64,000 nucleotides of DNA from Stenopsyche tienmushanensis. Lineage: Eukaryota > Arthropoda > Insecta > Trichoptera > Stenopsychidae. The stretch's first letter is position 1, and each line of letters starts with the position of its first letter. Shown here one piece after another: positions 1 to 11,200 of the stretch. The stretch is taken from positions 3,534,001-3,598,000 of the forward strand of contig WACJ01000124.1 of the NCBI GenBank assembly GCA_008973525.1, given 5' to 3'. The notes beneath the pieces are model-generated. The model saw nothing but the letters and a program-made list of their open reading frames with translations. It ran no database searches and was not told the DNA's origin. Made by a program: the position numbers and the translations under genes.

Positions 1-3000
1 ACATGTTGTGTCCAGCACTCCATAGCTTTATTTTCAATGTCTAATACAATATTCTTATTTATTAAAATGATCGAAAATCCATTGAATTATCTTCATTGAG
101 CTATTTGATACCAAAAATACATCTGAGAGTGTTGTTTCAATCAATATTTGATCTGATATTGATTTAAATCACTATCTAAACTATGTGATATTTTTTGCAA
201 TTAAACGTTTTTAGCAAGTGGACGCTAACAAAAACATGATTTTGAACATTCAAGAAACGACCTCAATTAAGTAAACTTGTATAACAACGAAAATTATTAT
301 TTATGCAATAGAATAACAGTGCCCTCAAAGTACTTGAGGGTCTTATTCAGGACTTTAACACTTATGGGGGTCTCAAAATATCCACAAATATAATTAGGTC
401 CTCTTTATTAGCTTCATTAATTTTATACTCCAACCGAGACCATAATATTGTGAGGATTGTTTGAATGTTCTTGTTCTGTAGGAATTAAATCTTCGTCGAC
501 AAAATGATATATTTTTTTATGTTTGCGCTTCACAAGTATTGTTATGAAAGCATTCTATTCTAGCATTGATGATTGATATCCTGGATGCATTGTCATTGGC
601 ACCTCTGAAGAAGGATGTCGTGCTTCCATCAAGCCATTGTCTCGGATTTCTAAGCCACGACGTCCGCTCTCTTTCAATGCGTTTAGATTTCCCTGGACAA
701 TTGGATAAAATTATTAAAGCGCAGTGCTTCTCAAATGATGCATCATCAAACGCCTCCGTTATTTACAAATTAATATTGTTTTAATTGTGTTGCTGTTGAA
801 ATACCATTTTGCTTCGTCGAAGGTTCTCATATTACATTAGAGCTGCTATTCAATAACTTCCTCCGTCTTATGGTATCGTATTACGGGCGACATCTTTAAT
901 CTCAAGTTGACGGCTATTATTTTATATAAAAAGATGCATTATGTTATGGAGTGATTGATCATTTTGTCGTTGGTATTTGCAGATCTTCGACGATAATTTA
1001 TCAATTGCGTGGTATACGAGGATGGTTGACCGAAGAGCGTATGAATGCCGCCAGCCCTTATGGCTTTGTTAATTTCCCTTATATTTTCCATATAAATTTA
1101 ATATAATAAATTAGAAATTATCTTGTGGGGCTTTTTAGGGTATGGCCGGTCTGTGAAAGGTGGATTTGCGAAGGGCAAAAGTTTTACCTTCATAAATTTA
1201 GCGCGGATAAACCGAATCGCAAGGAGCAAACCGCAAAGGCAAAGGTTTGTTGTATGTCTTCTTGCGAAGGAATGAATGAAGACTATGAAAAGCCCAAGCA
1301 CAATAAAAATATTGTTTTACCGAGAATTTCATATTATTCGAGTCAAAATCGTCTGATTGAATTGCTTATAATTTTTTTGCGAATTCATTTCAATTGCTCG
1401 CAGATAATTAATTTTAGTCTTCGATTATCGTTTTTATATTATCAAATACATCTCAAAAGTTTGTCCTTACGATGCCAATGACAATTACAACTGTGCGAGG
1501 TTCGCATTGTTGGATATAAATTTTTGAACTATGCTCTTTGTTTGCATCCATGAAATTGCAACATTGCAGTATTGAGAGCAATACCTAAATATTTAATTTG
1601 GTAAATATTGTTCGAAATTTCGCTGCGTTTTATTTGAAGCCGAATACGATCCAGAATAATTTTCGTTCCCTGCTTTGAGAGTTTTCCAGGAATTCGAAAC
1701 TATTCACAGCAATATACGCGGATTATTCCGGCGAACAATGTTCAAGCATTCGCACAATTGGTTTTTCATCGCAACGTCCATTTTCCCTCAGGCGATTTGC
1801 ATCCATCAAAGCTCACAAAAAGGATCAAAATCAATTTTTGCACAGTGGATCGACATCCCTATATTATAAAAATATATTTCAATGTTACCGAAATACCTTC
1901 AGAGGCGCCATGGACAGATGCTCGAGATACCGATGCGTTTTTTGTGCATTTCTAGTTTCGTTATCGTTGCAGCTGTTTTTTCTTGTAGAGATAAAACTAC
2001 AAATGCAGCCATATACTCATCAGTATATCCTCGTACAAAAAGCATATTATACATATTTATTTTATACTATTTTTAATGGTTTATTAAAGATGAGTAATTG
2101 TTATTGGGTCTATTTCGGCATTCAGAGCAGATCCATAATTTTGTTCTAAAAAAGATTTATAAGCCTAGATTGGTGCTTATGAAAGTAATCTGGCATATGT
2201 CAAAGATTAAAAAAAGACATATGTCTGGCCAAACAACTGTTAGATGATGCAAACCATAGCGTTATTTAGATGACATTTTCAACATGTAAAAAAATGATCG
2301 ATTATTACAAAGTGCTTTATATTTTGGAGGAGTGTTTTTGTCCTTTGAAAAAAATTCTCCGTTTTGTTTATCCCGCCTCAGCACGAGGATAGTAAATATT
2401 TAAATTTTATTATTTTTGCGGTAGAAGGGTTTTCTTTATACTCAACTCCGTGGTATTTTAAGTTAAAAAAGGACCGATTGTTCATGCAAGAGGCACAATA
2501 AGAAATAATTCAACAGACTTTACTCTATTGCTGAATCGTTTTTGTGCAAAATCAGGGTCGAGTTTTCACGGAACCCTTGGCAGGAATAATTTAAGGACCT
2601 TTCCGGACGAAAAAAAGTATATTTTTGGTCCTCTCCGACGAAATATGTATGACGGCTGATTAATTCGAATTTTTATTTCCGAAATTATAAATTCATAGCG
2701 GAATAAGTTCCATAATCGCAGAAGGACTATTTGTGTCGCTCTTCAATTTTTTGTGGCATTCGTCTATGGGTAGCCCTTTGTTATTAGCCATGTGCGTACA
2801 CCCACCGAAGAACCAAAAAAAAGGGCCATTCTTAATTGCAAGGAAGCCTCTTTTTATAATAGAAACTATAACATTGGCGTTCAGGGGCGTTCAATTTTTA
2901 TATTTGTGTATTTGTTATAATGCAAACATACCATGTAATAGCTATGAACTTCAGTTCAGATTATGCACGGAGTTGTTCTTAGATTATTTACTACCTCGAG

Positions 3001-3303
3001 GCGAAATCTATATTGCAGCTCCTCCTGAGACGTGTCATCCTGAGGCAGTACATACGCTGTGTCTGACATATCGGATGAACTAGCTTTCATGTTAACATCC
3101 CCCATGAAAATATTTTCGACTTTTAATATTACGATGGACAAAATACATCAAAATAATATCATATCATTATTTTTATTGTAATAAAATGTATTCAATAATA
3201 ATTATGCTCGTCAAAATCGACGTCGGATTTGTATAGCATTATGCTTATAATAATGGCCGATTTTCATCTTCTTAAGGGACATTTCTATCTTGTTAATGTC
3301 CCT
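1..3303. other. Noncoding stretch, nothing recognised
   Basis: AT-rich DNA with only short open frames, the longest 118 codons, near 1125-1481. None has a protein motif I recognise, and opposite strands are often open over the same bases, as expected by chance. If the bib exons further right continue upstream of the window, this is bib intron or 5' flank. I see no promoter element or splice pair I would defend. Confidence 0.6.
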
Positions 3304-3775
3304 AAAATTTCAAGTCGATATAAACTAAATTCGCAGTTATAGGCCGACGAGAAGAAGCTGAGGAGAGGAGAAACTTCAAATGCGTTTTTCTCGAAACTAC
3401 TTTTTTCAAGCTCATGGAAGTGCTCCCACACGTCCTAGATGAGCATTCTTTATGAAATTTGGCAGACACGTGTATAATAAATGTTTTCATCGTATAGACT
3501 ACAATTTTCCAAAAAAATTCAAAATTGTTTATTTAATTAACAAAAAAGTACAAAAAAAGTTGAAAAAACACAATTTTTTCTTCAATTGCTCATTATTTTT
3601 TTATGATTTAATAATTCCTTCTAATTATAGTCTATACTATACATAATATTATGCAAAATAAAAATATCTTTAATTTTTTTGCTGCAAATTACCTGGACAG
3701 GACTTAGGACTTCCATGATGAAGAATGCCATCGCTCGTCTATCAACATACGTGGCTCCCCCCACTCCCATTACTA
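3304..3775. repeat. Dispersed repeat family B, copy 1
   Basis: About 470 bp that recur in the same orientation at 48727-49165. Both copies start at AATTTCAAGTCGATATAAA and share the block TATAGGCCGACG, the block CTCATGGAAGTGCTC and a long middle around GTGTATAATAAA. Both end at CACTCCCA(T/C)TA. Identity looks like roughly 75-85% by eye, with copy 1 holding about 30 extra bases near 3360-3390. I see no terminal inverted repeat and no intact coding frame, so the class is unknown. The wording of the middle resembles the sequence inside the adjacent TTAA element, so it may be a fragment of a related DNA transposon. Confidence 0.8.
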
Positions 3776-3923
3776 TACTTTGTCAAACTTAAAAAATAAT
3801 ATTTTTATTCTCAATAATGATCGCCTAAATTTAATACTTTTCGCATAAAAAAATCGATCTTTTTTAGGTCCAAAAAGGTAGGAACGTCAAACTCAAACTT
3901 TAATTTCATTTAATATCTATGAA

Positions 3924-4854
3924 TTAAGGCGTCTTCTCACTTTAGGCGCCTCAAAAATAGGCTATTTTCGCGATATTTTTTCGAGGATTTTCGCTAAAAA
4001 TTATGAAATAAAATGGATCTTATGTAATAAACACATCTTTCAAGTACATGAAAAATATTTATTTTCATTTTTTTGAACAATTATTATAATAAAACAGTAG
4101 CATCGAAAAACCCGTGTAGAAATGTTATGTTCGTGGCTTGTTGATGGTATCTCCGAGATGGGTCATTTGAAACAAAAAAATAAAACTTTAAAGTTTTAGA
4201 TTCAGTATATCAGTGGCTATAGCGCATATCATCAGATTTTTGATATTCGAGAAAATAACAAAATGGCGCACGTTTTACGAAAAAGTAAAAAAAACGCGTT
4301 TTTTTGCAGTTTTTTGTAAAAAAAAATTACTTAAAATCAAAATTTCAAAAATCTGATGATATGCACTATAGCCATAACTATGAATAATATGTCATTCAAA
4401 TTTCATGACAATCGGCCGGATAGTTTCCGAAATTTCATCAACAAGCCACCGAAAAACCTTGTTTTGAGATAAACGCGTTTAAAGTTTTGGTTGCAGAAAA
4501 ATTGCCCAGACACAGCTGTTGAAACACTCGTTGTTATTTTGGGTATTTCCTCCAAAGATCTTCATAAATCGGTTTCAAATCCTCGTGAACATCTTCGGCT
4601 AGAGCAGAAGGATGTTTAAAAGTTTCTATCTGATTGTTTTTCACCACTTTCTTGTACTTGCACCATGAGTCTGAACAATATGTATGCAGCCGGGTGCTCT
4701 CAGGTAGTCACCTAACGGTCGCCCAAAAATGTAGTTAAACTCGTCCGATCTTTATGAAATTTCGATATAACATTTTTGAAGATATGTACTTTCAAAATTT
4801 AAAATAAAATAAAAATCGATTTTTTTAAATTTGTAAAGTGAGAAGACGCATTAA
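3924..4854 (-). mobile_element. TTAA-flanked DNA transposon remnant, Kolobok-like
   Basis: The element is bounded by TTAA at 3924-3927 and 4851-4854. Just inside lie 17-bp terminal inverted repeats, GGCGTCTTCTCACTTTA at 3928-3944 and its complement at 4834-4850, matching at 16 of 17 positions. On the minus strand, 4671 down to 4534 reads as the end of a protein before a stop, with YCSDSWCKYKK followed by LKPIYEDL. From memory this resembles the C-terminal pattern of a widespread arthropod transposase group (SWCKYQ...KHP...IKPIYRDL) placed in the Mutator-like/Kolobok families. A TTAA target site fits Kolobok, though piggyBac also uses TTAA. Most of the transposase is missing and the middle is an inverted repeat, so the copy is non-autonomous. 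The ends are secure; the superfamily is inferred. Confidence 0.7.
4133..4449. repeat. Fold-back inverted repeat inside the TTAA element
   Basis: Two nested arm pairs are visible. The outer pair, 4133-4146 and 4436-4449, matches exactly over 14 bp. The inner pair, 4215-4247 and 4341-4373, matches at 31 of 33 positions. The stretch between outer and inner arms is only weakly similar, and the loop (about 4248-4340) is rich in A and T runs. The arrangement suggests an older palindrome of roughly 150-bp arms that has decayed, or two head-to-head partial copies of the same element. Confidence 0.75.
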
Positions 4855-5779
4855 AACAGTTGATTTTGTATTATTTTGTTTTAAATAGTGTGTAATTTCG
4901 TTGTTGGCCCTTTGCAAAATGTAGCTACAAATCAGTCGATTTTGATCAAAATGAAGAAAGTTCAGGCTGCCAAAGCGAATTCTTAGAGTGGCTTAGAACA
5001 GCATCTGCTCCGCGTGAGGGTTTGTCAATCTAAAAAGTTTGGGATGCGATTACAGCAGTCTGAAGTTTGTTTGCAAAGTTTGATAATACGCTAGTTTCTT
5101 GGATGCATAATCGTCGTCGCTCGATGTGAAGCGCTAGTTGGAAACATATGGTGGCAGATGTTCCGTAGAGATTTTGAGCTGTGCGAGGGCGAGGACAAGG
5201 AGAAGAGACCGCCGGAAGGTGCAGGTAGTTGCGCGTGCACGTGCAAGATCACACCCACACGTGTGCGTCTTTACATCGACACATCTGCCACCCTTCCCTA
5301 GATCATCCATCGCGAGGGGGTTATTCAAACAGCTCCTTCGATGCCTCGCAGATAACAAGGATGCAACGGTGCTTATTTTCTACTAATTAAATTGAACGGT
5401 GCCAATATTAATTTACGATGAAACGTAACTACTACAGTACAAATACGTATAATAAAGTGTATTTACTCTTTTTTTATTTGCCATCTGTTAAATGTCTGTA
5501 GATTTCTTACGAAACTTATTTATTTTTATATTCGCCTGTCAGATGAGACGTTAGAAATGTCTGTTCGAAATACATAATTAGCCATGGACGCCAATAAAAA
5601 ATTTAAAACCAATTTGTTGATAACCGTCAAATATTAAGGCATTTCCATTTGGGCTTCTGCCTAAGAACTATAAATTTACAATTTGTTTATAGAAATTTCT
5701 TCCTAAAAATATCTAAAATGTTAGAGTTATTATATAGGCGCCAAATATAATATATATATAGTTGGCACCACTTTTAACA
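4855..5779. other. Noncoding stretch with a short inverted repeat
   Basis: No recognisable gene. A GC-richer patch at 5134-5386 is open on both strands (74 and 82 codons) without motifs. It is flanked by an exact 12-bp inverted repeat, GGTGGCAGATGT at 5150-5161 and its complement at 5281-5292. The rest is AT-rich. Confidence 0.55.
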
Positions 5780-6880
5780 AATCCACATGAGAAATTGTCC
5801 ATGAGAAAGCTTTGTTCGAAGTGGATACCGCATTTGCTCACAGTCGATCGAAAACAAAAACGCATCGACAATTCAAAGCGTTATTTAGAGGTGTTTCAGC
5901 GCAATTAAAAGGATCTTTTTATGCGGTATGTGACAATGGATAAAACGTGAGTCCATCACTACACTTCAGAGTCAAATCGACAGTCAGCAGACGACAACTG
6001 GCAAAAGCCACTCAAAGCGACCAAAAACACAAATGTCAGCTGGTAAGGTTTTGGGTTCCATATTTTGGGATTTGCACGTTAATTTATTTATCGATTACCT
6101 TAATTAAGAAAGGAAGAATCGTCGATAGCGAATATTATATAGCGTCATTGGTGCATTTGACGACTCCAAATGAAGAAGATAAAAGTGTTCTTTCACAAAG
6201 ACAATTCTCTGTGTTACAAGTCGATCGCAACCATGGCAAAATTGCACGAATTGCACTTGGACTTGCTTCCCCATCCCCATCTTCTTCCAGTCACTACTTC
6301 CTACTTCCGCTTTGTAGACCTAAAAATAATACTCCAGAGCAGCGCTTCTTAAACTTGTGTAGTCCGCGGACCCCCTCTTGAGCAAAATTTCTTTCACGGA
6401 CCCCCTCTTGAGCAAATTTTTTTTCGCGGACCCCCTCGTGAATAGAGTTTTTTTTTGGCGGACCGATCCCAACCCTTATGACCTAATTTTTCCAACAAAC
6501 AAACATTTATTGGTCAAATTAGATCTTTTTATAATGTTTTCTGTAAATAATTTGACGAAAATATCTTTTTCAAGTATTGATAAATGTTTTGTTTATATTC
6601 TCGCGGACACCCAGTAATGCCTTCGCGGACCCCCGGGGGTCCGCGGACCCAGTTTAAGAACCGCTGTTCCAGAGAATGACATTTGTTTTCAATGAAGAAG
6701 CGATTGCCGAATCTGAAGCCAGAGATAAATCATACCAAGCCATCGAAATATTAGAGAAGCGTTCGAATGAAAGTATCACTATTGAAGGAGACAATCGATG
6801 AATAAAATCGTTTTTTTATATTTTATCGTTTATTAAAAAAACTGTTATTTTATTAGTCATCCTACGAACTTATTGAGTGA
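5780..6880 (+). pseudogene. Mariner transposase pseudogene, 5' truncated, interrupted by a hAT MITE
   Basis: In shifting frames the sequence follows a mariner transposase from the linker onward. Recognisable pieces are MRKLCSKW and LLTVDRKQKRID (about 5800-5870), FMRYVTMDKT (about 5917-5950), VLGSIFWDLH (about 6045-6080), a stretch resembling VLFHQDN (about 6188), TMAKLHELHLDLLPHPH (about 6230-6283), then EAIAESEARDKSYQAIEILE (about 6700-6760) near the C-terminus. In-frame stops and frameshifts are present and the N-terminal DNA-binding part is absent, so it cannot encode a working enzyme. A non-autonomous hAT element sits at 6340-6666 between the last two blocks. The 3' end carries TCCTACGAACTTATTGAGTGA (6860-6880 without the first bases outside the copy), which recurs inverted at 41801-41821 and is probably the element's terminal repeat. 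No matching 5' terminus was found. Confidence 0.88.
6340..6666. mobile_element. Non-autonomous hAT-type MITE, with 8-bp target duplication
   Basis: Terminal inverted repeats start with CAGCG(C/G)TTCTTAAAC. The left one (6340 onward) runs into GTAGTCCGCGGACC and the right one (ending at 6666) is its near complement. The flanks CTCCAGAG (6332-6339) and TTCCAGAG (6667-6674) differ at one position, the 8-bp duplication expected of hAT elements. Inside the left end the motif GCGGACCCCCTC with TGAGCAAA recurs about three times in subterminal repeats (6365-6445). There is no transposase. The host site is the mariner coding remnant, so this insertion is younger than that mariner. Confidence 0.92.
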
Positions 6881-7107
6881 TATGTTATAATAAGCATACC
6901 TAGAAGTATATAATAATATAGCTTATTTAACGAAAGGATATTAATTTGACACTTATTGGCTGGATGCTTGAAAATCTCAGGTATGAGCATATAACTTTAA
7001 GAAACAAATTGAAATCTGGGAATCCCAAAGTTCAACAAAAATAACGATGTATCGGTTTTCAGTTCATTTTTCTTCAGTCAATTTATTTTATAAAAATAAT
7101 CTCCATT

Positions 7108-7354
7108 GATCCTTTAAAGAGGTAAGACTCAGAAAGAGCATTCTTACACGTTGAGCTGGAAGACAGACAGAGGCGGAGAGCGTCTCACACGTTGAGTTTG
7201 GAGAGAAACAGAAACGGAGAGTTCGACAGTGTTTATTTATTTATGTACAAGCTTCATACACGCTGCGACGGTCCTGATAGATAAGTGGCGGACATGCAAA
7301 TATAGCATCTAAGTTTATGATGACTTAAAGTTAGCTCACTACTCAAAGGGCTAA
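7108..7354 (+). mobile_element. TTAA-type MITE family A, copy 1
   Basis: Shortened member of a family with three other copies here. It keeps the 5' CTTTAAAGAGGTAAGAC, the purine-rich block with GTTTGGAGAGAAACAGA and the 3' block TATTTATGTACAAGCTTC with CACGCTGCGACGGTCCTGAT, and ends with CACTACTCAAAGGGCTAA. The central segment around the GTACGAT motif, seen in copies 2 and 3, is missing. The ends are inverted relatives of each other. Confidence 0.85.
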
Positions 7355-7394
7355 CTTCAACAATATTTAGCTGACGAGAAACTAAATTACTTAT

Positions 7395-7630
7395 TCAATT
7401 TTTATAGAAGTCAGCACTTTTACAATCAATACATTATTTTAATCAAGTGGCGAAAAAAGTGCAAATAAATCAATATTTAGCAAGAATGCATTTAAAGACA
7501 CTTTAAGACTACAATACTTTTGTCTATTTCAATTAGCCGTATTTATAAAATATTGCACAGAATCATTTTCAATTACGGTCTATCTTTGGCAAACTGAAAT
7601 CCCGAATCTTCATGTGACATGCCCTAATAG
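7395..7630 (-). mobile_element. Mariner-related family C, short copy 1
   Basis: The right end, CCGAATCTTCATGTGACAT followed by GCCCTAA, and the preceding ACGGTCTATCTTTGGCAAACTG match the right end of the longer copy at 13866-14713. The left part, GCACTTTTACAATCAATACA, matches an internal site of that copy near 14029. It is therefore an internally deleted derivative. The left terminus is uncertain. Confidence 0.7.
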
Positions 7631-8905
7631 TTTATTTGAAATCAATTCCTTTCAGGCGATGGCCCTATTATGAACCGATCTTATAGATTAAAATCTATTA
7701 TCGGGAGACATTCTGACATTATTCCTGAAAGTTCGTATCGAGTTTCGTTCACAAACACATGTATCGACGAAGATATTTTTCTTTTTTTAACATGGTAGAC
7801 ATGCACATTGAACCAAAACCGATCTCGTATTCAATATCATGTTGCCGCTGTTATTTTATTTAAAATTTACATAATGCTTCGCGTAATCTCATTCGGAACG
7901 ACATTGTATCAATATTGTATTATTAAAAATCCCCTTTTATGCCGTCCAAAGTTTAATTTATAACTCATTTATTTGCTTAAGAGTTTCAATATCGCTCAAT
8001 AAATCTCAATTCACGCAAAGCAACAATAGAAATCGTCGGCGCAAAAGGGCCAATAAATCATAAATCTATTCATTTGATTAATAGCGAAGGCGCAGCTCTT
8101 CGGTTCGCGGCGAAATAAATTAATTTAAACTCCATCAAGGAAGGCTTCCCTTGAATAATTGGCGATCGATTCGTTTTATCGGGCGATTATTGGGTCTCCC
8201 GGAGGACGGCCGCGGGATCGGCCGGGAGGCTTCGAGCGACGCATCGTTTGAGGCTTAATTTATTCGACGACAGGCCGTCAAGGGATGAATCTCTCCGAAA
8301 CGAGGCAGCCTTCGGGACCACCACTCCGTCTCATAAATATTCGCCCAAATTAAGGGCTTTTATGAAGGCGACGAGATCCGACGGGCGCCCTCTTTTCTTC
8401 GAGCCTCCTCACCATAAAACACTCGTAAAAATCTACTCTTCTCATCACGGCGAAGAATTTCGTACACAAAACTATAAAACATCAGAGTCAGTCATCTGAT
8501 CCATATAATAAACCAAATCGTACGATAAATTTCAAAGACATTAAATAACGGCATATCGGCGCGCTAACGTTGACGAGGGCCATCCGAGAGATTTTGTACA
8601 TGATTTCCAATGCTTTTAGCTATTTAGACGTAAATAAATATATACATGCAGCTAAAATTTAAATATAAATGTGTTTAGTAGTAAATGATCGTCTTTGTAC
8701 TTGTCAAAAATATCATCATTCGTACATTTGCATGGATAAATCTTATGTTTAAGTCCAAACTCAAACGTATTTCTTTGCAAAATTTGAAATTGACAAAGAA
8801 AAATTAGGGCACAACTTAACGGAAACAGGCAGAGATATCAAAGAACTCTTGGAGAAGGATCAATTTGTGTGATCGACAATTCAAAAATGCTTTTTTAATG
8901 TTCCG
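7631..8905. other. Noncoding stretch with a GC-richer island
   Basis: No gene recognised. A GC-richer block at about 8150-8420 includes an 83-codon open frame (8248-8499) without motifs. It may be conserved noncoding DNA; the rest is AT-rich. Confidence 0.5.
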
Positions 8906-9284
8906 TTAACCCCTTAAAGAGGTAAGACATAGAGTTGTGTCCAAATTCCAGTGATTCAGAAAGAGCATTCTTACATATTGAGCTCGGAGAGAGACAGAGA
9001 CGGAGGGTATCTTGTAAGTTGAGTTTGGAGAGAAACAGAGACGGAGAGAGTGTCTTGCGTACATCGTACGATTATATAGATCGTTAACCCAAATTTATCG
9101 ATTAATAATATGTGAATTAAATAATTAATCAATTTCAAGTGTATTGTTTATGTTTACTTAAAGAAATAACCGGATATTGTGCCCTATCGACAGTGTCTAT
9201 TTATTTATGTACAAGCTTCATACACGCTGCGACGGTCCTGATAAATAAGTAGATTTAAAATCAGCTCACTACTCAAAGGGCTAA
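8906..9284 (+). mobile_element. TTAA-type MITE family A, copy 2
   Basis: Starts with TTAACCCCTTAAAGAGGTAA at 8906 and ends CACTACTCAAAGGGCTAA at 9284, so the termini are inverted relatives. Between them lie two purine-rich blocks (GAGACAGAGACGGAG and a near repeat), a GTACATCGTACGAT palindrome followed by ATAGATCGTTAACCC, a block with TCAATTTCAAGTGTATTG, and the CACGCTGCGACGGTCCTGAT block. No coding potential. The TTAA target and C-rich terminus suggest mobilisation by a piggyBac-like transposase, which is not encoded here. Confidence 0.88.
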
Positions 9285-9478
9285 TATGAATCTCGGCAAT
9301 AAGCTTCGACGAAGACCAAAAAATTCGGGCATTTATTTGTGAGTTAGGTATTAGTGTCAGATTTATAAAATAACAAGAAAATATCTGGACAGTGTTTAAA
9401 TGTCGTTGAATATTTAGGACAACCGCCAAAGCTTTTAATTGATCAAAAAAGCTCATAGTTATTATATGGTGGATAAAT

Positions 9479-9760
9479 AAGGGCATAGTACGTTATTTCT
9501 TTTTAAAATCGGGGAAAACCATTACTTTTTAATACAGCCACTTTATTCGATAGATCTTTTTCCAACGGATTTTTGCCTTTTTGCTATTTGGAGTACTTTT
9601 TAAGGAATAAAAGGTTAAAAAAAGAGAACAAAGCAATTCAAGAATTCGAATAATTTATTGGATTTAAACGTTCAAATTTTTATAAAAATGGAATGGTTTT
9701 GTTAAAATTACGGTGTTATATCATGTATAAATTCCGAACGTTTATGTGGTACGCCCTAAT
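9479..9760 (+). mobile_element. Mariner-related family C, short copy 2
   Basis: The right end (ATTCCGAACGTTTATGTGGT then ACGCCCTAAT) and the partly matching left end (AAGGGCATAGTACG) are inverted relatives. The interior at about 9588-9700 is the reverse complement of 14000-14125, including CGAATAATTTATTG and AGTACTTTTTAA. The copy is thus a roughly 280-bp internally deleted member, oriented opposite to the copy at 13866-14713. Confidence 0.75.
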
Positions 9761-10798
9761 ATAATATGTATGTTATTATACGTCGCTGATGAGATTATAT
9801 GAGAGGCATATTCCTTTGTGTTCCATCGCGGAAGAAGGACTTCGACAGCATTTTTGTAACGTTGATGAGCATTGTTTCGTGAAAAGCGACACGTTCTTAT
9901 TTGCGAACGAATACAGAGGTAAAAAATAATATGGAGTATATTAATATTATTTTTGATATATGCGGTAAACCATTGTGTATTTCCGCGTTCTTTGTTGTCA
10001 TTCACGGGTTATACATTCATAAGGGTGTTTGTTACTTTTTCGTTGTTGGGGCTTTACATCGGGACGGTTTTGTTGAGTGTTTTTTAAAACATGCACGGGG
10101 ATCCATCGAGGATGGATAAAAATAAACGACTTGGAGTATGGCGACGCGATGCAAAATCAGGACATACATTTCCCGTCTAATCTGCGCGTTGCGCGAGTGC
10201 AAACAATCAAAGCTATTTCAGTTCAAGGCTCTTCAATTGGCGGCTCGTTCTTCTGCAAATTATCGGTCAAGGTTTGTTTCAAGTCGATACAATGAAGACG
10301 GAATTTTCGAGCCGTTATGCGACGAAGCCAGTCGATGAAATGTTCGAACCTAATGGAGATTAGCGCTCGGATCCTGCGACGACCTTCGTCCGCGTAATAT
10401 CCTGGAAAGCTGCCGGGAGCGAAGGCTTTCCAGCCAGAGTGTTTCGATAGCCGGTCTGGCCCCGGCTGATTTATTCCGCCATCAAAAGGCTAGTACCGTT
10501 TAAGCCCGAGTAAATTGAACTTCCCAGCCGTAGAGTCAATATAGGACACATACAAATATTGGGAGATGAAAAAATCACTTCCGAATATTTGAAGTAAAAA
10601 ATGCACCCAACGAATTTTTCTGCGTATCGAAATTTATTTAGATACTTTAAAAAAGAGCTCCGCAACCTTTTATCTTCGTATCAACGATTTGTCTAAAAAT
10701 TCCCAGCACATCATAGATACAAATAGATCTTCAAACAGTTTTTCACTGTTAGTCCAATCACAGTGTGATCACGGCCATGCATGAAGATATTCAGCTTA
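9761..10798. other. Noncoding stretch, nothing recognised
   Basis: Several short overlapping open frames (up to 87 codons) without motifs. A GC-richer patch at about 10340-10470 contains no recognisable exon. Confidence 0.5.
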
Positions 10799-11200
10799 TT
10801 AACCCGTATGGTAGTGCAGTCGCCTATTTGCGATCAAATTTCAGTGATTTAGAAAGAACACTCTTGCACGTTGAGTTTGGAGAGAAACAGAGACGGAGAG
10901 TGTATCTTGTAGGTCGGAAATTGTAAATTGGAGACTTGCGTACATCGTACGATTGTATAGATCGTTAATCCAAATTTTGATATAGTTAATCAATTTCAAG
11001 TGTATTGTTTATGTTTACGCAAAGAAATAACCGAATATTGTGTGCTATCGATAGTGTTTATTTATTCATGTACACACTTTATACACGCTGCGGCGGACCT
11101 GATAGATAAGTGGATTTATACGGATGATAAGTGGCGGACAAACGATTATAGCATCTAATATTTTGATGATTTTAAATTAGGTCACTACTCGAATGGTTAA
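10799..11200 (+). mobile_element. TTAA-type MITE family A, copy 3, with both TTAA ends
   Basis: The clearest member. It is bounded by TTAA at 10799-10802 and 11197-11200, with inner ends CCCGTATGGTAGTG and CACTACTCGAATGG that match at 10 of 14 positions when one is inverted. It shares with copy 2 the purine block GTTTGGAGAGAAACAGAGAC, the GTACATCGTACGAT palindrome, TCAATTTCAAGTGTATTG, and the CACGCTGCG block. It carries an extra partial duplication near 11110-11160 (GATAAGTGG twice). Confidence 0.9.

Noticed and set aside
566..784. 72-codon frame as a host or PIF/Harbinger-related coding region
   Set aside because: Neither strand gives a recognisable transposase motif. The resemblance of the opposite strand to a Harbinger N-terminus was too weak.
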